Shown here piece after piece: positions 56,745-64,000 of a DNA stretch of 64,000 nucleotides. Made by a program: the position numbers and the translations under genes. Each line of letters starts with the position of its first letter. The first letter of the stretch is position 1. The notes below the pieces were generated by a model, which had not been told where the DNA came from, did no database searches, and saw nothing but the letters and a program-made list of their open reading frames with translations. The stretch comes from Umezawaea beigongshangensis (GTDB lineage: Bacteria; Actinomycetota; Actinomycetes; Mycobacteriales; Pseudonocardiaceae): positions 310,001 to 374,000 of the forward strand of contig NZ_JAEIOJ010000002.1 of NCBI RefSeq assembly GCF_016464305.1, written 5' to 3'.

Positions 56745-57272
56745 TTAATCGGGTATCCGAATGAGGGTCCCACCCCGGTCGTTCTTCACGACGAACCGGG
56801 CGATGTCGTACCAGCGCAGCGAGGTCTCGCCGGACAGCTGCGGCGGGGTGCCGGACACGGCGGAGTCCCAGGTCGCGACGACCACCGGCGTGTCGTCGTT
56901 GGTGATGGCGAGCAGGGAGCAGCGGCACGGGCCGAGGTCGCCGCGCAGGGTCAGCTCGACGGCGGTGCCCCACTCCTCCGGGTCGATGGCGACGGTCGCG
57001 AGGGTTCCGCTCGCCGCGTGCGAGCCGGTCAGCGCGCCACCGGAGGACGCGGTGGCCGACGTCGACGAGGAGGGCGGACGGCTCGACGAGGAGACCACCG
57101 CGGCGGCCGGGACCGCGCCCGGAACGCCGGTGGCGCGCACGACCAGCGCCGCCGCGCCGAGGACCGCGGCGAGCACGACCGCGGCGAGCACGAGCACCAC
57201 CGGGCTCACCGGGGACTGCGCCGGTCCGTCGAGGGCGGTCTTCTGCCTCCGGTGCTGAGCCACGCCCGACAT
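56745..57272 (-). CDS. Single-pass membrane protein with anti-sigma-type ectodomain
   Basis: The 175-residue protein has a short basic cytoplasmic N-terminus, one membrane segment ('VVLVLAAVVLAAVLGAAALV', residues about 24-45), a Ser-rich linker, and an extracytoplasmic domain with 'EEWGTAVELTLRGDLGPCRC' and 'VATWDSAVSGTPPQLSGETS'. That domain resembles the C-terminal part of actinobacterial zinc-finger anti-sigma factors, but the cytoplasmic zf-HC2 sigma-binding part is absent and no sigma gene is adjacent. I do not assign a function. The ATG at 57272 is used. Confidence 0.65.
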   Translation of the reverse strand: MSGVAQHRRQKTALDGPAQSPVSPVVLVLAAVVLAAVLGAAALVVRATGVPGAVPAAAVVSSSSRPPSSSTSATASSGGALTGSHAASGTLATVAIDPEEWGTAVELTLRGDLGPCRCSLLAITNDDTPVVVATWDSAVSGTPPQLSGETSLRWYDIARFVVKNDRGGTLIRIPD

Positions 57273-57418
57273 ACTCGTCCCGCTCGGCCTTCTGGTCGAG
57301 ATCCACTTGCCGGACGGTCCGCTGGGACGAACGCGCCAGCGGACCGCGTGAACCGCGGGCACCGAGCACGCGCGCGGGTGTACGAGCCACCGGCCGCCGG
57401 ATGGTGCACAGTGGTCGT

Positions 57419-58129
57419 ATGAACCTCAGCTCACTCGCCCCCGGCGCGGTGCTCGGCGCGGCACGCTCGACCGCGGAGTGGGCGGTCGGCACAGCTGTGA
57501 GCACGACCGCCGCGGCCGCCGCCGTCCCCGGCCGCCTGCTCGGCCTGATCGACTCGGCCGAGGCGGTCGTCGGGCGGGTCGAGGACGTGCTGAGGCAGGT
57601 GGACGAACTCGTGCACCGCGCGAGCGCGGTGGTGGCCGGGGCGGAGTCCGCGGTGGGAGAGGTGCGCGCGATCACCGCGAGCGCCGAGGTGGCGATCGGC
57701 GACATCACGCGGGTCTCCACGGCCGCGGCCGGCCTGGTCGGCAACGCGAACCACGTCGCGGACACCGCGGCCGAGGTGGTCGCGGCCGCGGGCAGGACCG
57801 CGCACACGGCGAACGAGCTGGTCGACTCCTACGCGCCGCTGGCACGGCAGGCGCAACCGCTGGCCAAGCGGTTCGTGGAGGAGCTGTCGCCGCAGGAGAT
57901 CGACGCGGCCATCTCCCTGGTGGACGAGCTGCCCAGGCTGACCTCGCACCTGACCGACGACGTGCTGCCGATCCTCGCGACGCTGGACCGGGTCGGCCCG
58001 GAGATCCACCAGCTCCTGGAGGTCGCGACCGACGTCCGCCAGGCCGTGCTGGGCATCCCCGGCTTCAACTTCCTGCGCAAGCGCGGCGAGGACAAGGAGG
58101 AAGCGGACACCGAGCAGGTCGGGCGCTGA
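57419..58129 (+). CDS. Coiled-coil-rich protein of unknown function
   Basis: The 236-residue protein is Ala/Val-rich with heptad-like helices over residues about 40-160 ('VVGRVEDVLRQVDELVHRAS', 'VGNANHVADTAAEVVAAAGR') and a conserved-looking C-terminal 'LPILATLDRVGPEIHQLLEV' and 'AVLGIPGFNFLRKRGED'. The last motif is typical of a small actinobacterial family often misnamed as a ribulose-bisphosphate carboxylase subunit. I see no enzyme motifs. It may associate with membranes or self-assemble. Confidence 0.7.
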   Translation: MNLSSLAPGAVLGAARSTAEWAVGTAVSTTAAAAAVPGRLLGLIDSAEAVVGRVEDVLRQVDELVHRASAVVAGAESAVGEVRAITASAEVAIGDITRVSTAAAGLVGNANHVADTAAEVVAAAGRTAHTANELVDSYAPLARQAQPLAKRFVEELSPQEIDAAISLVDELPRLTSHLTDDVLPILATLDRVGPEIHQLLEVATDVRQAVLGIPGFNFLRKRGEDKEEADTEQVGR

Positions 58130-58339
58130 GAGGTCGCGCCGGCTGCACCGAGCGGTCCGCCGCGCGCTTCGTGATCTTCCGCCGGCCACCGGCGCGGTCG
58201 TCGGCGATGATCCGCCGGAACATCTCGACCAGCGGTGGAGGGGGACATCTCGGCCTCCGCGTGCGTCCGGAGCGGCTCGCCGCCCCCGCCGGACGTCCCG
58301 CGGAACTCCTCCGCCGGGGCGTGGCGGCCGGCTCGCGTC

Positions 58340-59053
58340 CTACCGGGTGGCGGAGACCACGTCGGTGTAGAACGCGCCGGGGTCGGCGGCCAGCGTCGAC
58401 TTGATCGTAGCGCTCCACTCGTCCACGAGGACCTCCAGCCGACCGGCCTCGACGCCGTCGAGGGCGGCGCGCGCGGCGTCGGCGGGGTCGATCTTGTCCC
58501 CCTCGTAGCCCGCCATGATGTCGGTGTCGGCCGCGCCGAGGTGCACGCCCGTCACCAGGGTGCCCTGACCGGCGAGCTCGATCCGGACGCCGTTGGTCAG
58601 GCTCCACTGCGCCGCCTTCGCCGCGGCGTAGGCGTTGGACCCGTCGTAGGAGAACCACGACAGCGCGGACAGGACATTGACGATCGCCCCGCCACCGTTG
58701 CCGCCCAGGACGGGGGCGAAGGCGCGCACCACGGCGAGCGTGCCGAAGAAGTGCGTGTCCATCTCCAGCCGGATCTTCGCCAGGTCGCCGGTCACGAGGT
58801 TCTGGAACGTGGCGATGCCCGCGTTGTTGACCAGCAGGGTGACGTCGGAGGCCGCGGCCGCCGCGGCGGCGACCGAGTCGGGATCGGTGATGTCGAGCTT
58901 CAGCACCTCCGCGCCGGGCAGGTCGACGCGCTCGGGGTGGCGCGCGGTGGCGTAGACCTTCGTCGCGCCGCGCTCCAGCAGCTGCTCGGCGAACCGCCGG
59001 CCGATGCCGCGGTTGGCCCCGGTGACGAGGGCGACGGAACCGGCGATCTTCAT
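58340..59053 (-). CDS. Short-chain dehydrogenase/reductase
   Basis: The 237-residue SDR has TGANRGIG, NNAG, the Ser region 'NVLSALSWFSYDGSN' and YxxxK in 'NAYAAAKAAQWSLTNGVRIE'. The substrate is unknown. GGAGAAC precedes the ATG at 59053. Its promoter region contains a spaced TTGAC-type dyad resembling MerR-regulated SDR promoters, so it is probably induced by a small molecule. The 210 bases between it and the preceding gene hold nothing I can support. Confidence 0.92.
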   Translation of the reverse strand: MKIAGSVALVTGANRGIGRRFAEQLLERGATKVYATARHPERVDLPGAEVLKLDITDPDSVAAAAAAASDVTLLVNNAGIATFQNLVTGDLAKIRLEMDTHFFGTLAVVRAFAPVLGGNGGGAIVNVLSALSWFSYDGSNAYAAAKAAQWSLTNGVRIELAGQGTLVTGVHLGAADTDIMAGYEGDKIDPADAARAALDGVEAGRLEVLVDEWSATIKSTLAADPGAFYTDVVSATR

Positions 59054-59109
59054 GGTGTTCTCCTGGCTGACGTGGTTCGTCTGGTGGTCCTTCGGGCATC
59101 ACGCTAAGA

Positions 59110-59128
59110 CCTGACATCAACGTCAAGG
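59110..59128 (-). promoter_or_regulatory. MerR-like dyad in the SDR promoter
   Basis: Read on the minus strand, CCTTGACG-TTG-ATGTCAGG forms an imperfect dyad overlapping a TTGACG -35, as seen in front of SDR genes controlled by MerR-type activators. The -10 is unclear. No merR gene is adjacent. Confidence 0.35.
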
Positions 59129-59728
59129 GCAAGGAGTGCGAGCCGGATCACGGAGGCGCGGACTCGGCCACCGGCACCGGAACTCCTGCGCGCACAGCGC
59201 TTCGCGTCATTACGTTTGGCCACGTACGACCTCGGGTATCACCCGAACGTGGAGCTCGGTGCCCCCAACTGCCAGACCCGTGATCGCTCTGCGCTCGATA
59301 CACTCTGTAACGCAGGCAGCAACACCCGGGGGGAGACCGTGGCTGCTCATCCTGCTCGTTCTCAGCGCGGCCGTCGCCGGTTCGGCGTCGTCGTGGCTGA
59401 ACCGGTGTGCAGAACACCGCGGACGGACCGGAGCCGCGAGTCCCCCACCCGGTCGAGGACCCGCTCCACGACATCTCCGGTTCCACCCCGGTGCCTCGGC
59501 GGTCCGCCGAGCGCACCACGCGTCGTCGTGCTCGCCCAGCGCCACGTCGGCCCCGCGGCGACGTGGCGCGGACCGGCGCGGACGACGAACGGGGGTCCCG
59601 CCGTGCCCGGTGAGCGCGACCGGGCGACCCCGGACGCGGTGAGCCCACCCGGTACCCGCACCACCGCGCCGGGCGGCCACCGCACGCCGGATCCACCCCA
59701 GACCCGCTTACCACCGTGAGGTGAAGCC
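59129..59728. other. 600-base intergenic region without a supported gene
   Basis: Around 59343 one frame reads a signal-like hydrophobic stretch ('WLLILLVLSAAVAGSASSWL') but then turns into Arg/Pro-rich sequence typical of out-of-frame GC-rich DNA; no homology was recognised. A TACACT hexamer near 59299 could be a -10. The region is probably non-coding or a heavily decayed small membrane protein gene, and holds the leader of the GH25-like gene. Confidence 0.35.
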
Positions 59729-60790
59729 GTGCCCGCCCGAGGCATAGACATATTCCGCATCTACCAGAACGTCCACGACTGGCGCGCGGTGCGACACTCC
59801 GGCGTCGAGTACTGCTGGGTCAAGGCCACCAACGGCACGCGCATCGCCTTCGCCAACGACGCGGCGCGCACCCCGGCCCCCGCCGACTCGTCCGTGGCGG
59901 GCGCACGCAGCGCCGGCATCGCCCCCGGCCTCTACGGCTACGCACTGCCCGGTGATCCGATCACCCAGGCCGACGTGCTCGCGAGCGAGGTGATCAGGCT
60001 CGGCTGCCGGGGACCGGGCACGCTGCCCCCGGCGCTCGACCTGGAGGAGCCCGGAACGAAGTCCGCGGACTTCGGCGTCAGGTTCCTGCGCCGGCTCCAG
60101 GAGCGCATCGGCCAGCAGCGCGTCGCGATCTACATGAGCGCGTCCTGGGCCGCGGAACTGCGGCCCGACACCTGGAACGTCCCCGGTCTGGTCGTCTGGA
60201 TCGCCGCCTACGGCAGCAACAACGGCAACCGCGGCCCGATCCCGTACTACACCGGCCGCACCGACGTGCACCAGTTCACCTCGGTCGGACTGCACCTGGT
60301 GCGCGGCATCACCTCGTCGGGACTCGACGTCAACGAAGCGGACATCGCACTGAGCACCCTGCTGGGTGGAGAGGACGACGACATGTTCACGGACAACGAC
60401 CGCGCCAAGCTCGACCGGCTGAACGCCTTTCTCGCGGAGTCGGCCAACGCGCCCGGTGGACAGACCCTGCACGACGCGATCTGGCGCAACGGCGACGCCC
60501 TGGCGCAGGTGCTCGCCAACCAGAGCGCGCAGAACGAGGTCCTGGCCCAGGTCGCCCAGAACCCGGAGATCACCGCCGACGCGCTGGGCGACCGCATCGA
60601 CACCGCGGTCGCCAGGGCCACCGCCGGCCTGGCCGAGGAGCTGACCAACCGGCTGTCGGCGCAGCTCCTCGCCCAGGTCGGTCCCGCCGTGCTCTCCGTC
60701 GTCGGCGAGGACAACGCCGAGCAGGCCGACCGCGTCGTGCAGGAGCTGGCGCGGCGCCTGGACGACGGCGGCCACGGGACGAGCGCCTGA
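59729..60790 (+). CDS. GH25-like glycoside hydrolase (lysozyme fold)
   Basis: The 353-residue protein begins 'RGIDIFRIYQNVHDWRAVRH', the GH25 opening GxD, and has 'TLPPALDLEEPGTKSADFGV' with the DxE catalytic pair and 'RVAIYMSASWAAELRPDTWN', which all fit GH25 muramidases (residues 1-210). A helical C-terminal part (about 225-350) is rich in Ala/Gln with 'NGDALAQVLANQSAQNEVLA'. There is no signal peptide, as in phage endolysins, but no other phage genes surround it. It would cleave N-acetylmuramyl links if active. Confidence 0.75.
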   Translation: MPARGIDIFRIYQNVHDWRAVRHSGVEYCWVKATNGTRIAFANDAARTPAPADSSVAGARSAGIAPGLYGYALPGDPITQADVLASEVIRLGCRGPGTLPPALDLEEPGTKSADFGVRFLRRLQERIGQQRVAIYMSASWAAELRPDTWNVPGLVVWIAAYGSNNGNRGPIPYYTGRTDVHQFTSVGLHLVRGITSSGLDVNEADIALSTLLGGEDDDMFTDNDRAKLDRLNAFLAESANAPGGQTLHDAIWRNGDALAQVLANQSAQNEVLAQVAQNPEITADALGDRIDTAVARATAGLAEELTNRLSAQLLAQVGPAVLSVVGEDNAEQADRVVQELARRLDDGGHGTSA

Positions 60791-60803
60791 GCCGGTCGCG
60801 GCG

Positions 60804-60835
60804 CCGGGCACCCCGGGTGCCGGGCACCCCGGGTG
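60804..60835. repeat. Two tandem 16-base palindromic units
   Basis: CCGGGCACCCCGGGTG occurs twice in direct succession (60804-60819 and 60820-60835); each unit folds on itself (GGCACCC/GGGTGCC) and both units can pair with each other. The repeat starts 14 bases past the GH25-like gene and can act as a terminator. Confidence 0.7.
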
Positions 60836-60921
60836 CCGCGCGTCCTGGTACCCCTCCGCACGTCGGCCGAGACTGGTGCCGAGCGGGGACGAGCCCCGCC
60901 GGTACGGGAAGGACGGTCGCC

Positions 60922-61182
60922 GTGACCGAGAACAGCGCTCGAACGACGGACCTCGACGTCGTGGGGACGTGGGTCACCGCGGACGGGCACATCCGCCAGC
61001 AGCTGCTGCCCAACGGCCGCTACGACGAGGCCCGCGGCACCCGGCGCAGTGCCTACACCGGCAGCTACACCGTCACCGGAACCCACATCGACTACGTCGA
61101 CGACACGGGCTTCACCGCCACCGGCGACGTCCGCGACGGCGTCCTGTTCCACGAGCACCTGGTGCTGCACCGCGAGGGGTGA
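60922..61182 (+). CDS. Atu4866-family small protein
   Basis: The 86-residue protein shows 'VVGTWVTADGHIRQQLLPNG', 'RYDEARGTRRSAYTGSYTVT' and 'HIDYVDDTGFTATGDVRDGV', characteristic of the Atu4866 family, a small beta-barrel of unknown function, often near oxidoreductases or regulators. The GTG at 60922 has GGGAAGGA upstream. Nothing around it suggests a pathway. Confidence 0.85.
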   Translation: MTENSARTTDLDVVGTWVTADGHIRQQLLPNGRYDEARGTRRSAYTGSYTVTGTHIDYVDDTGFTATGDVRDGVLFHEHLVLHREG

Positions 61183-61317
61183 CGGCCGGGTCAGCACCGC
61201 GCCGCGACCGTCCACATCGGACGCGCGACCGGGGGTGGAGGAGTCCTGCGGACCAGGACGCGCGAGCGGCGTCGCGGTTGCGTCGAGCACCGCAGGAGGG
61301 GCGGGTGTCACGTCGTG

Positions 61318-61347
61318 TTGCGCGGCACCTGCTCCGCCTTCTAGCTT
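61318..61347 (+). promoter_or_regulatory. Leaderless promoter of the FtsW/RodA-like gene
   Basis: TTGCGC (61318-61323) and TAGCTT (61342-61347) are 18 bases apart, and the GTG at 61355 follows seven bases after the -10, so transcription should start at the start codon. No ribosome site is present. Confidence 0.6.
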
Positions 61348-61354
61348 CGCACGC

Positions 61355-62815
61355 GTGAATGCGCTCTCCCCTCCCAGTACCGACGCGAGTCCGAGAGCCG
61401 ACGACACGCGGGAGCCCGCCGCGCCGGGCGGCGAGCGCCGGACCGAACTGCTGCTCATCGCGTTCGCGACCGGCCTGGTGACGCTGGCCCTGGTGCTGGT
61501 CGAGGCCGGTCAGGAGCACGAGCTGACCATGCAGATCGTGTACCTCGGTCTGGCCCACCTCGGTCTGTTCGGCGTCGCCCACCTCGCGGTGCGCCGGTGG
61601 ACCCCCTACGCCGACCCGCTGATCCTGCCGTGCGTGGCGCTGCTCAACGGTCTCGGCCTCGTGCTGATCCACCGCGTCGACCTCGCCAACGCCGGCACCA
61701 CCTACCTCGACGGGTCCACCTGGGATCCGGCCGCTCCGCGCCAGGTCGTGTGGACCGCGCTGGCCCTGGTGCTGTTCGCCGTCGTGCTGAAGTTCATCCC
61801 CGACCACCGTCCGCTCGCCCGCTACGCCTACACCTTCGGGTTCGCCGGGCTGTTCCTGCTCGCCCTGCCCGGTGTGCTGCCCTCCTCCATCTCCGAGGTC
61901 AACGGCGCGAAGATCTGGATCCGGTTCGGTCCGCTCGGCTCGATCCAGCCCGGTGAGTTCGCCAAGATCGCACTGATGATCTTCTTCGCCGCGTTCCTCG
62001 TGTCGAAGAAGGAGCTGTTCACCACAGCGGGGCGGCACGTGCTCGGCGTGGACCTGCCGCGGGGGCGCGACCTCGGGCCGCTGTTCGCCGCGGTCACCGT
62101 CTGCCTCGGCATCATGATCGTGCAGAAGGACCTCGGCAGCTCGCTGCTGATCTTCGGCATCGTGCTGATGCTGCTCTACGTCGCCACCGAGCGCGGGATC
62201 TGGGTCGGCCTCGGCCTGACCCTGTTCAGCGCCGGGGCCGTCGTGGCGTGGCGGTTCTTCCCCCACGTGCAGATCCGCGTCGCCAACTGGACCGACCCGT
62301 TCGCGGACCCGAACGACACCGGGTACCAGATGGTCCAGTCGATGTTCTCCCTCAGCTCGGGAGGACTGTTCGGCACCGGCCTCGGCGGAGGACGTCCCGA
62401 CCTGCTCCCCGAGTCCAACACCGACTTCATCACCGCCGTCATCGGCGAGGAGCTGGGCCTGGTCGGCCTGACGGCGACGCTGCTGCTCTACGGCCTGTTC
62501 GCGATGCGCGGGCTGCGCGGCGCGCTCGCCGTGCGCGACACGTTCGGCAAGCTGCTGGGCGGCGGTCTCGCGTTCGCGCTGTGCTTCCAGGTGTTCATCG
62601 TCGTCGGCGGCGTCACCAAGCTCATCCCGGCGACCGGCATCACCGCGCCGTTCCTGTCCAAGGGCGGGTCGTCGCTGCTGGCGAACTACATCCTCGTCGC
62701 GCTGCTGCTGCGCATCTCCAACGCGGCCCGGTCGCCGCAGGCCCCGTCGCGGCCGAGGGTGCAGCAGCCCGCCATCGCCGACCAGGCGACCGTGATGGTG
62801 CAGCGGCCGTCCTGA
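61355..62815 (+). CDS. FtsW/RodA/SpoVE-family peptidoglycan glycosyltransferase
   Basis: The 486-residue SEDS protein has about twelve membrane segments, the 'SISEVNGAKIWIRFGPLGSI' and 'QPGEFAKIALMIFFAAFLVS' blocks (RodA/FtsW signature), 'IMIVQKDLGSSLLIFGIVLM' with the catalytic-site Asp and adjacent Ser, and 'ESNTDFITAVIGEELGLVG'. It should polymerise lipid II with a partner class B PBP. No PBP gene is in the window, and the usual pknAB-pbpA-rodA cluster is absent, so this is probably a second, development-specific copy. Confidence 0.93.
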   Translation: MNALSPPSTDASPRADDTREPAAPGGERRTELLLIAFATGLVTLALVLVEAGQEHELTMQIVYLGLAHLGLFGVAHLAVRRWTPYADPLILPCVALLNGLGLVLIHRVDLANAGTTYLDGSTWDPAAPRQVVWTALALVLFAVVLKFIPDHRPLARYAYTFGFAGLFLLALPGVLPSSISEVNGAKIWIRFGPLGSIQPGEFAKIALMIFFAAFLVSKKELFTTAGRHVLGVDLPRGRDLGPLFAAVTVCLGIMIVQKDLGSSLLIFGIVLMLLYVATERGIWVGLGLTLFSAGAVVAWRFFPHVQIRVANWTDPFADPNDTGYQMVQSMFSLSSGGLFGTGLGGGRPDLLPESNTDFITAVIGEELGLVGLTATLLLYGLFAMRGLRGALAVRDTFGKLLGGGLAFALCFQVFIVVGGVTKLIPATGITAPFLSKGGSSLLANYILVALLLRISNAARSPQAPSRPRVQQPAIADQATVMVQRPS

Positions 62816-62821
62816 GGCGAC

Positions 62822-62854
62822 GCGCGCCGCGACCGGCACCCGGCCGCGGCGCGC
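62822..62854. terminator. Bidirectional terminator
   Basis: Perfect 10-bp arms GCGCGCCGCG (62822-62831) and CGCGGCGCGC (62845-62854) with an inner CCGG/CCGG stem lie between two convergent genes, six bases past the FtsW/RodA-like stop. Confidence 0.8.
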
Positions 62855-62858
62855 ACCC

Positions 62859-63734
62859 TCAGCCCAGACCCACCAGTTCGAAGCTCCGAATGGCGGCGTT
62901 GGTGGTCGCCGAGCAGGTCAGCGGCGTGTCGCTGTGCTCGAACACCGCGCGCACGGTGACCCGCACCGGCGCACCGCCCACACCGTCGAGGACCACCCGC
63001 CACTGCTCGGAGCCGGTGCGGTGCACCTCCAGGGGCGCGAGGGCGTCCACCGCCCGCTCCCCCAGCCGCTCGCGGGCGAAGTGCTGCGCCGCCTGCGCCG
63101 CGGCGGGCACGGAGGACCGGCCGCGCAGGTGCTCGGGCACGACCAGCCCGGCCTCGTGGGCCCGCACGAGCCGCGGGACCTCCGCCGGTGTGATCCGGCC
63201 GTAGTACAGGCCGTGCGGCAGGACGACGACGTTGCCCGCGAACCGGTCGCCGCCGACGTGCGAGCACTCCCACGTCTGCGCCGGCCGGAGCGCGGCGAAC
63301 GCGGCGGCCACGGGCCTGCCGCGCAGCGCGCAGCACGTGTCGTGCCTGCCGTGGGCGCACACCAGGTACACCGGGTCGGCCGACGGCGTGCCGCGCGGCC
63401 GGTCGAGACCCAGGTCGGTCAGCTCGGCGGGGTCGGTGAACTCCGACCAGCGCACCAGCTCGGCCCCCGGCGCGGAGTCCACCAGCGCCCAGCGCCGCCG
63501 CGGGACCTCGACGTCGCGCCCCGGTCGCCGCACGAGCAGCACGCGGGCTCCCGCCTCGCGGGCCTGCGCGGCGACCGACAGCGCCACCTCGCGCGGCAGC
63601 CGGGACTCCAGCAGGGCGTCGCGGCCCCAGGGACCCGGCTGCTCGACGAGCACCCAGCGGTGGACCGGCGGGGCGCTCGCGGAGACCGGATCACCGCGCC
63701 TGGCACAGGCGTCGGCGCACCGCTCGGCGGTCAA
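62859..63734 (-). CDS. Sucrase/ferredoxin-like (thioredoxin-like [2Fe-2S]) protein
   Basis: The 291-residue protein has a first domain with Arg/Glu-rich strands and a second with 'YLVCAHGRHDTCCALRGRPV' and 'QTWECSHVGGDRFAGNVVVL' and 'PHGLYYGRI', the Cys/His pattern of the sucrase/ferredoxin-like family (a thioredoxin-fold [2Fe-2S] ferredoxin). The physiological role is unknown. Its start overlaps the preceding gene's stop by four bases, a coupled pair usual in actinobacteria. Confidence 0.88.
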   Translation of the reverse strand: MTAERCADACARRGDPVSASAPPVHRWVLVEQPGPWGRDALLESRLPREVALSVAAQAREAGARVLLVRRPGRDVEVPRRRWALVDSAPGAELVRWSEFTDPAELTDLGLDRPRGTPSADPVYLVCAHGRHDTCCALRGRPVAAAFAALRPAQTWECSHVGGDRFAGNVVVLPHGLYYGRITPAEVPRLVRAHEAGLVVPEHLRGRSSVPAAAQAAQHFARERLGERAVDALAPLEVHRTGSEQWRVVLDGVGGAPVRVTVRAVFEHSDTPLTCSATTNAAIRSFELVGLG

Positions 63735-64000
63735 GCGGTGCCCTCCCCGCCGCCGGGCACGACGACCCCCTCGCGCAGCAGGCGCCGCACGAGGACGGTC
63801 TGGTCGGCGAGGTCGAGGCCCGGCAGCGTTCCCACGATCGCGGGTTCACCGGTGAGCAGCGCCTCCAGCGCGGGGCGGGTGCTCACCGGCAGCGACAGCC
63901 GGTCGTGCGGCAGTTCCAGGTGGACGCGGTCGCCGTCGCCGTCGAGCCGGTGCCGCAGGCCCTCGCGCAGCGCCACGACGGTCCCCTCGCCCACCGACTG
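63731..64000 (-). CDS. C-terminal end of a cupin/JmjC-type protein (5' end outside window)
   Basis: The frame remains open to the edge of the window, so this is the last 89 or so residues. 'LRHRLDGDGDRVHLELPHDR', 'LSLPVSTRPALEALLTGE' and 'LPGLDLADQTVLVRRLLREG' resemble the C-terminal winged-helix part of cupin (ROXA/JmjC-like) hydroxylases, which are often encoded just before sucrase/ferredoxin-like genes in actinobacteria. The catalytic cupin is not visible, so the assignment is tentative. Confidence 0.5.
   Translation of the reverse strand, partial: QSVGEGTVVALREGLRHRLDGDGDRVHLELPHDRLSLPVSTRPALEALLTGEPAIVGTLPGLDLADQTVLVRRLLREGVVVPGGGEGTA

Noticed and set aside
58190-58330. A minus-strand segment (VEMFRRIIADDRAGG...) resembling a coding tail
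   Set aside because: Short, without a start or known motif, and lying downstream of the SDR stop; cannot be told from chance.
59343-59640. A possible small secreted or membrane protein starting with a Leu/Val-rich segment
   Set aside because: After the hydrophobic part the frame becomes Arg/Pro-rich and matches no family; no good start or ribosome site.
1-64000. CRISPR arrays, insertion sequences, prophage or large biosynthetic gene cluster
   Set aside because: No spaced direct repeats, transposase or integrase motifs, phage structural genes, or PKS/NRPS modules were seen; the lone GT1 glycosyltransferase and GH25-like gene are not enough.

Overview
The window is very GC-rich DNA with dense coding, many GTG and a few TTG starts, and families typical of filamentous actinomycetes: MEDS sensor proteins, Methyltransf_19 methyltransferases, XRE/DUF397 pairs, GAF-ANTAR, LAL-type LuxR and PucR regulators, and an ECF42 sigma factor. 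I infer a Pseudonocardiales chromosome (Saccharothrix, Actinosynnema or Lentzea type), probably an accessory or arm region. No ribosomal, tRNA, insertion-sequence, CRISPR or large biosynthetic core genes were seen.

Layout. 1-6.2 kb: end of a glycosyltransferase, then a signalling block with three MEDS-domain proteins (two with an anti-sigma kinase domain, one with STAS), a methyltransferase, an XRE/DUF397 pair and the remnant of a CorC/HlyC transporter. 6.3-14.5 kb: threonine ammonia-lyase, a secreted esterase with CBM2, an HSL-type esterase, a TetR gene divergent from a glycosyltransferase, a small secreted protein, a broken XRE regulator and a secreted serine hydrolase. 14.8-19 kb: YCII/DGPF protein and ECF42 sigma factor behind a recognisable ECF42-type promoter, a PEP-mutase-like enzyme, and STAS and GAF-ANTAR regulators. 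19-27 kb: hydrolase/TetR pair with twin operators, a DUF4383 membrane protein, an FAD/Rieske oxidoreductase, and a partial phenylacetate locus (paaZ, paaI, a paaK remnant) with a PaaR-like operator. 27-34.6 kb: haem peroxidase, LAL regulator, then an asparaginase-like gene and a ribbon-helix-helix/Clp-N fusion divergent from a D-cysteine desulfhydrase-like gene across a perfect 22-bp palindrome. 34.6-39.2 kb: a large Ski2-like helicase behind a DivIVA-like coiled-coil gene. 39.4-50 kb: acyl-CoA dehydrogenase, SDR/XRE pair, imine-reductase-like/HxlR pair, secreted peptidase, small alarmone synthetase, MarR and a secreted S1 protease. 50-54.6 kb: XRE, PucR, a gabT remnant, gabD and two broken secreted-protein genes. 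54.7-64 kb: MFS transporter, second Methyltransf_19 enzyme, a membrane protein resembling an anti-sigma ectodomain, SDR, GH25-like hydrolase, Atu4866 protein, a lone FtsW/RodA/SpoVE protein, a sucrase/ferredoxin-like protein and the end of a cupin-type gene.

Two themes stand out. First, several pathway genes survive only as fragments beside intact partners (paaK by paaI/paaZ, gabT by pucR/gabD), and CorC, XRE, DUF2690 and a secreted propeller-like gene are also decayed. Second, many genes sit as regulator/target divergent pairs with visible dyad operators. The most unusual candidate unit is the RHH-ClpN-ClpN protein with its asparaginase-like and PLP-enzyme neighbours (31.9-34.6 kb); the zinc-ribbon Ski2 helicase with a DivIVA-like partner (34.6-39.1 kb) is second.
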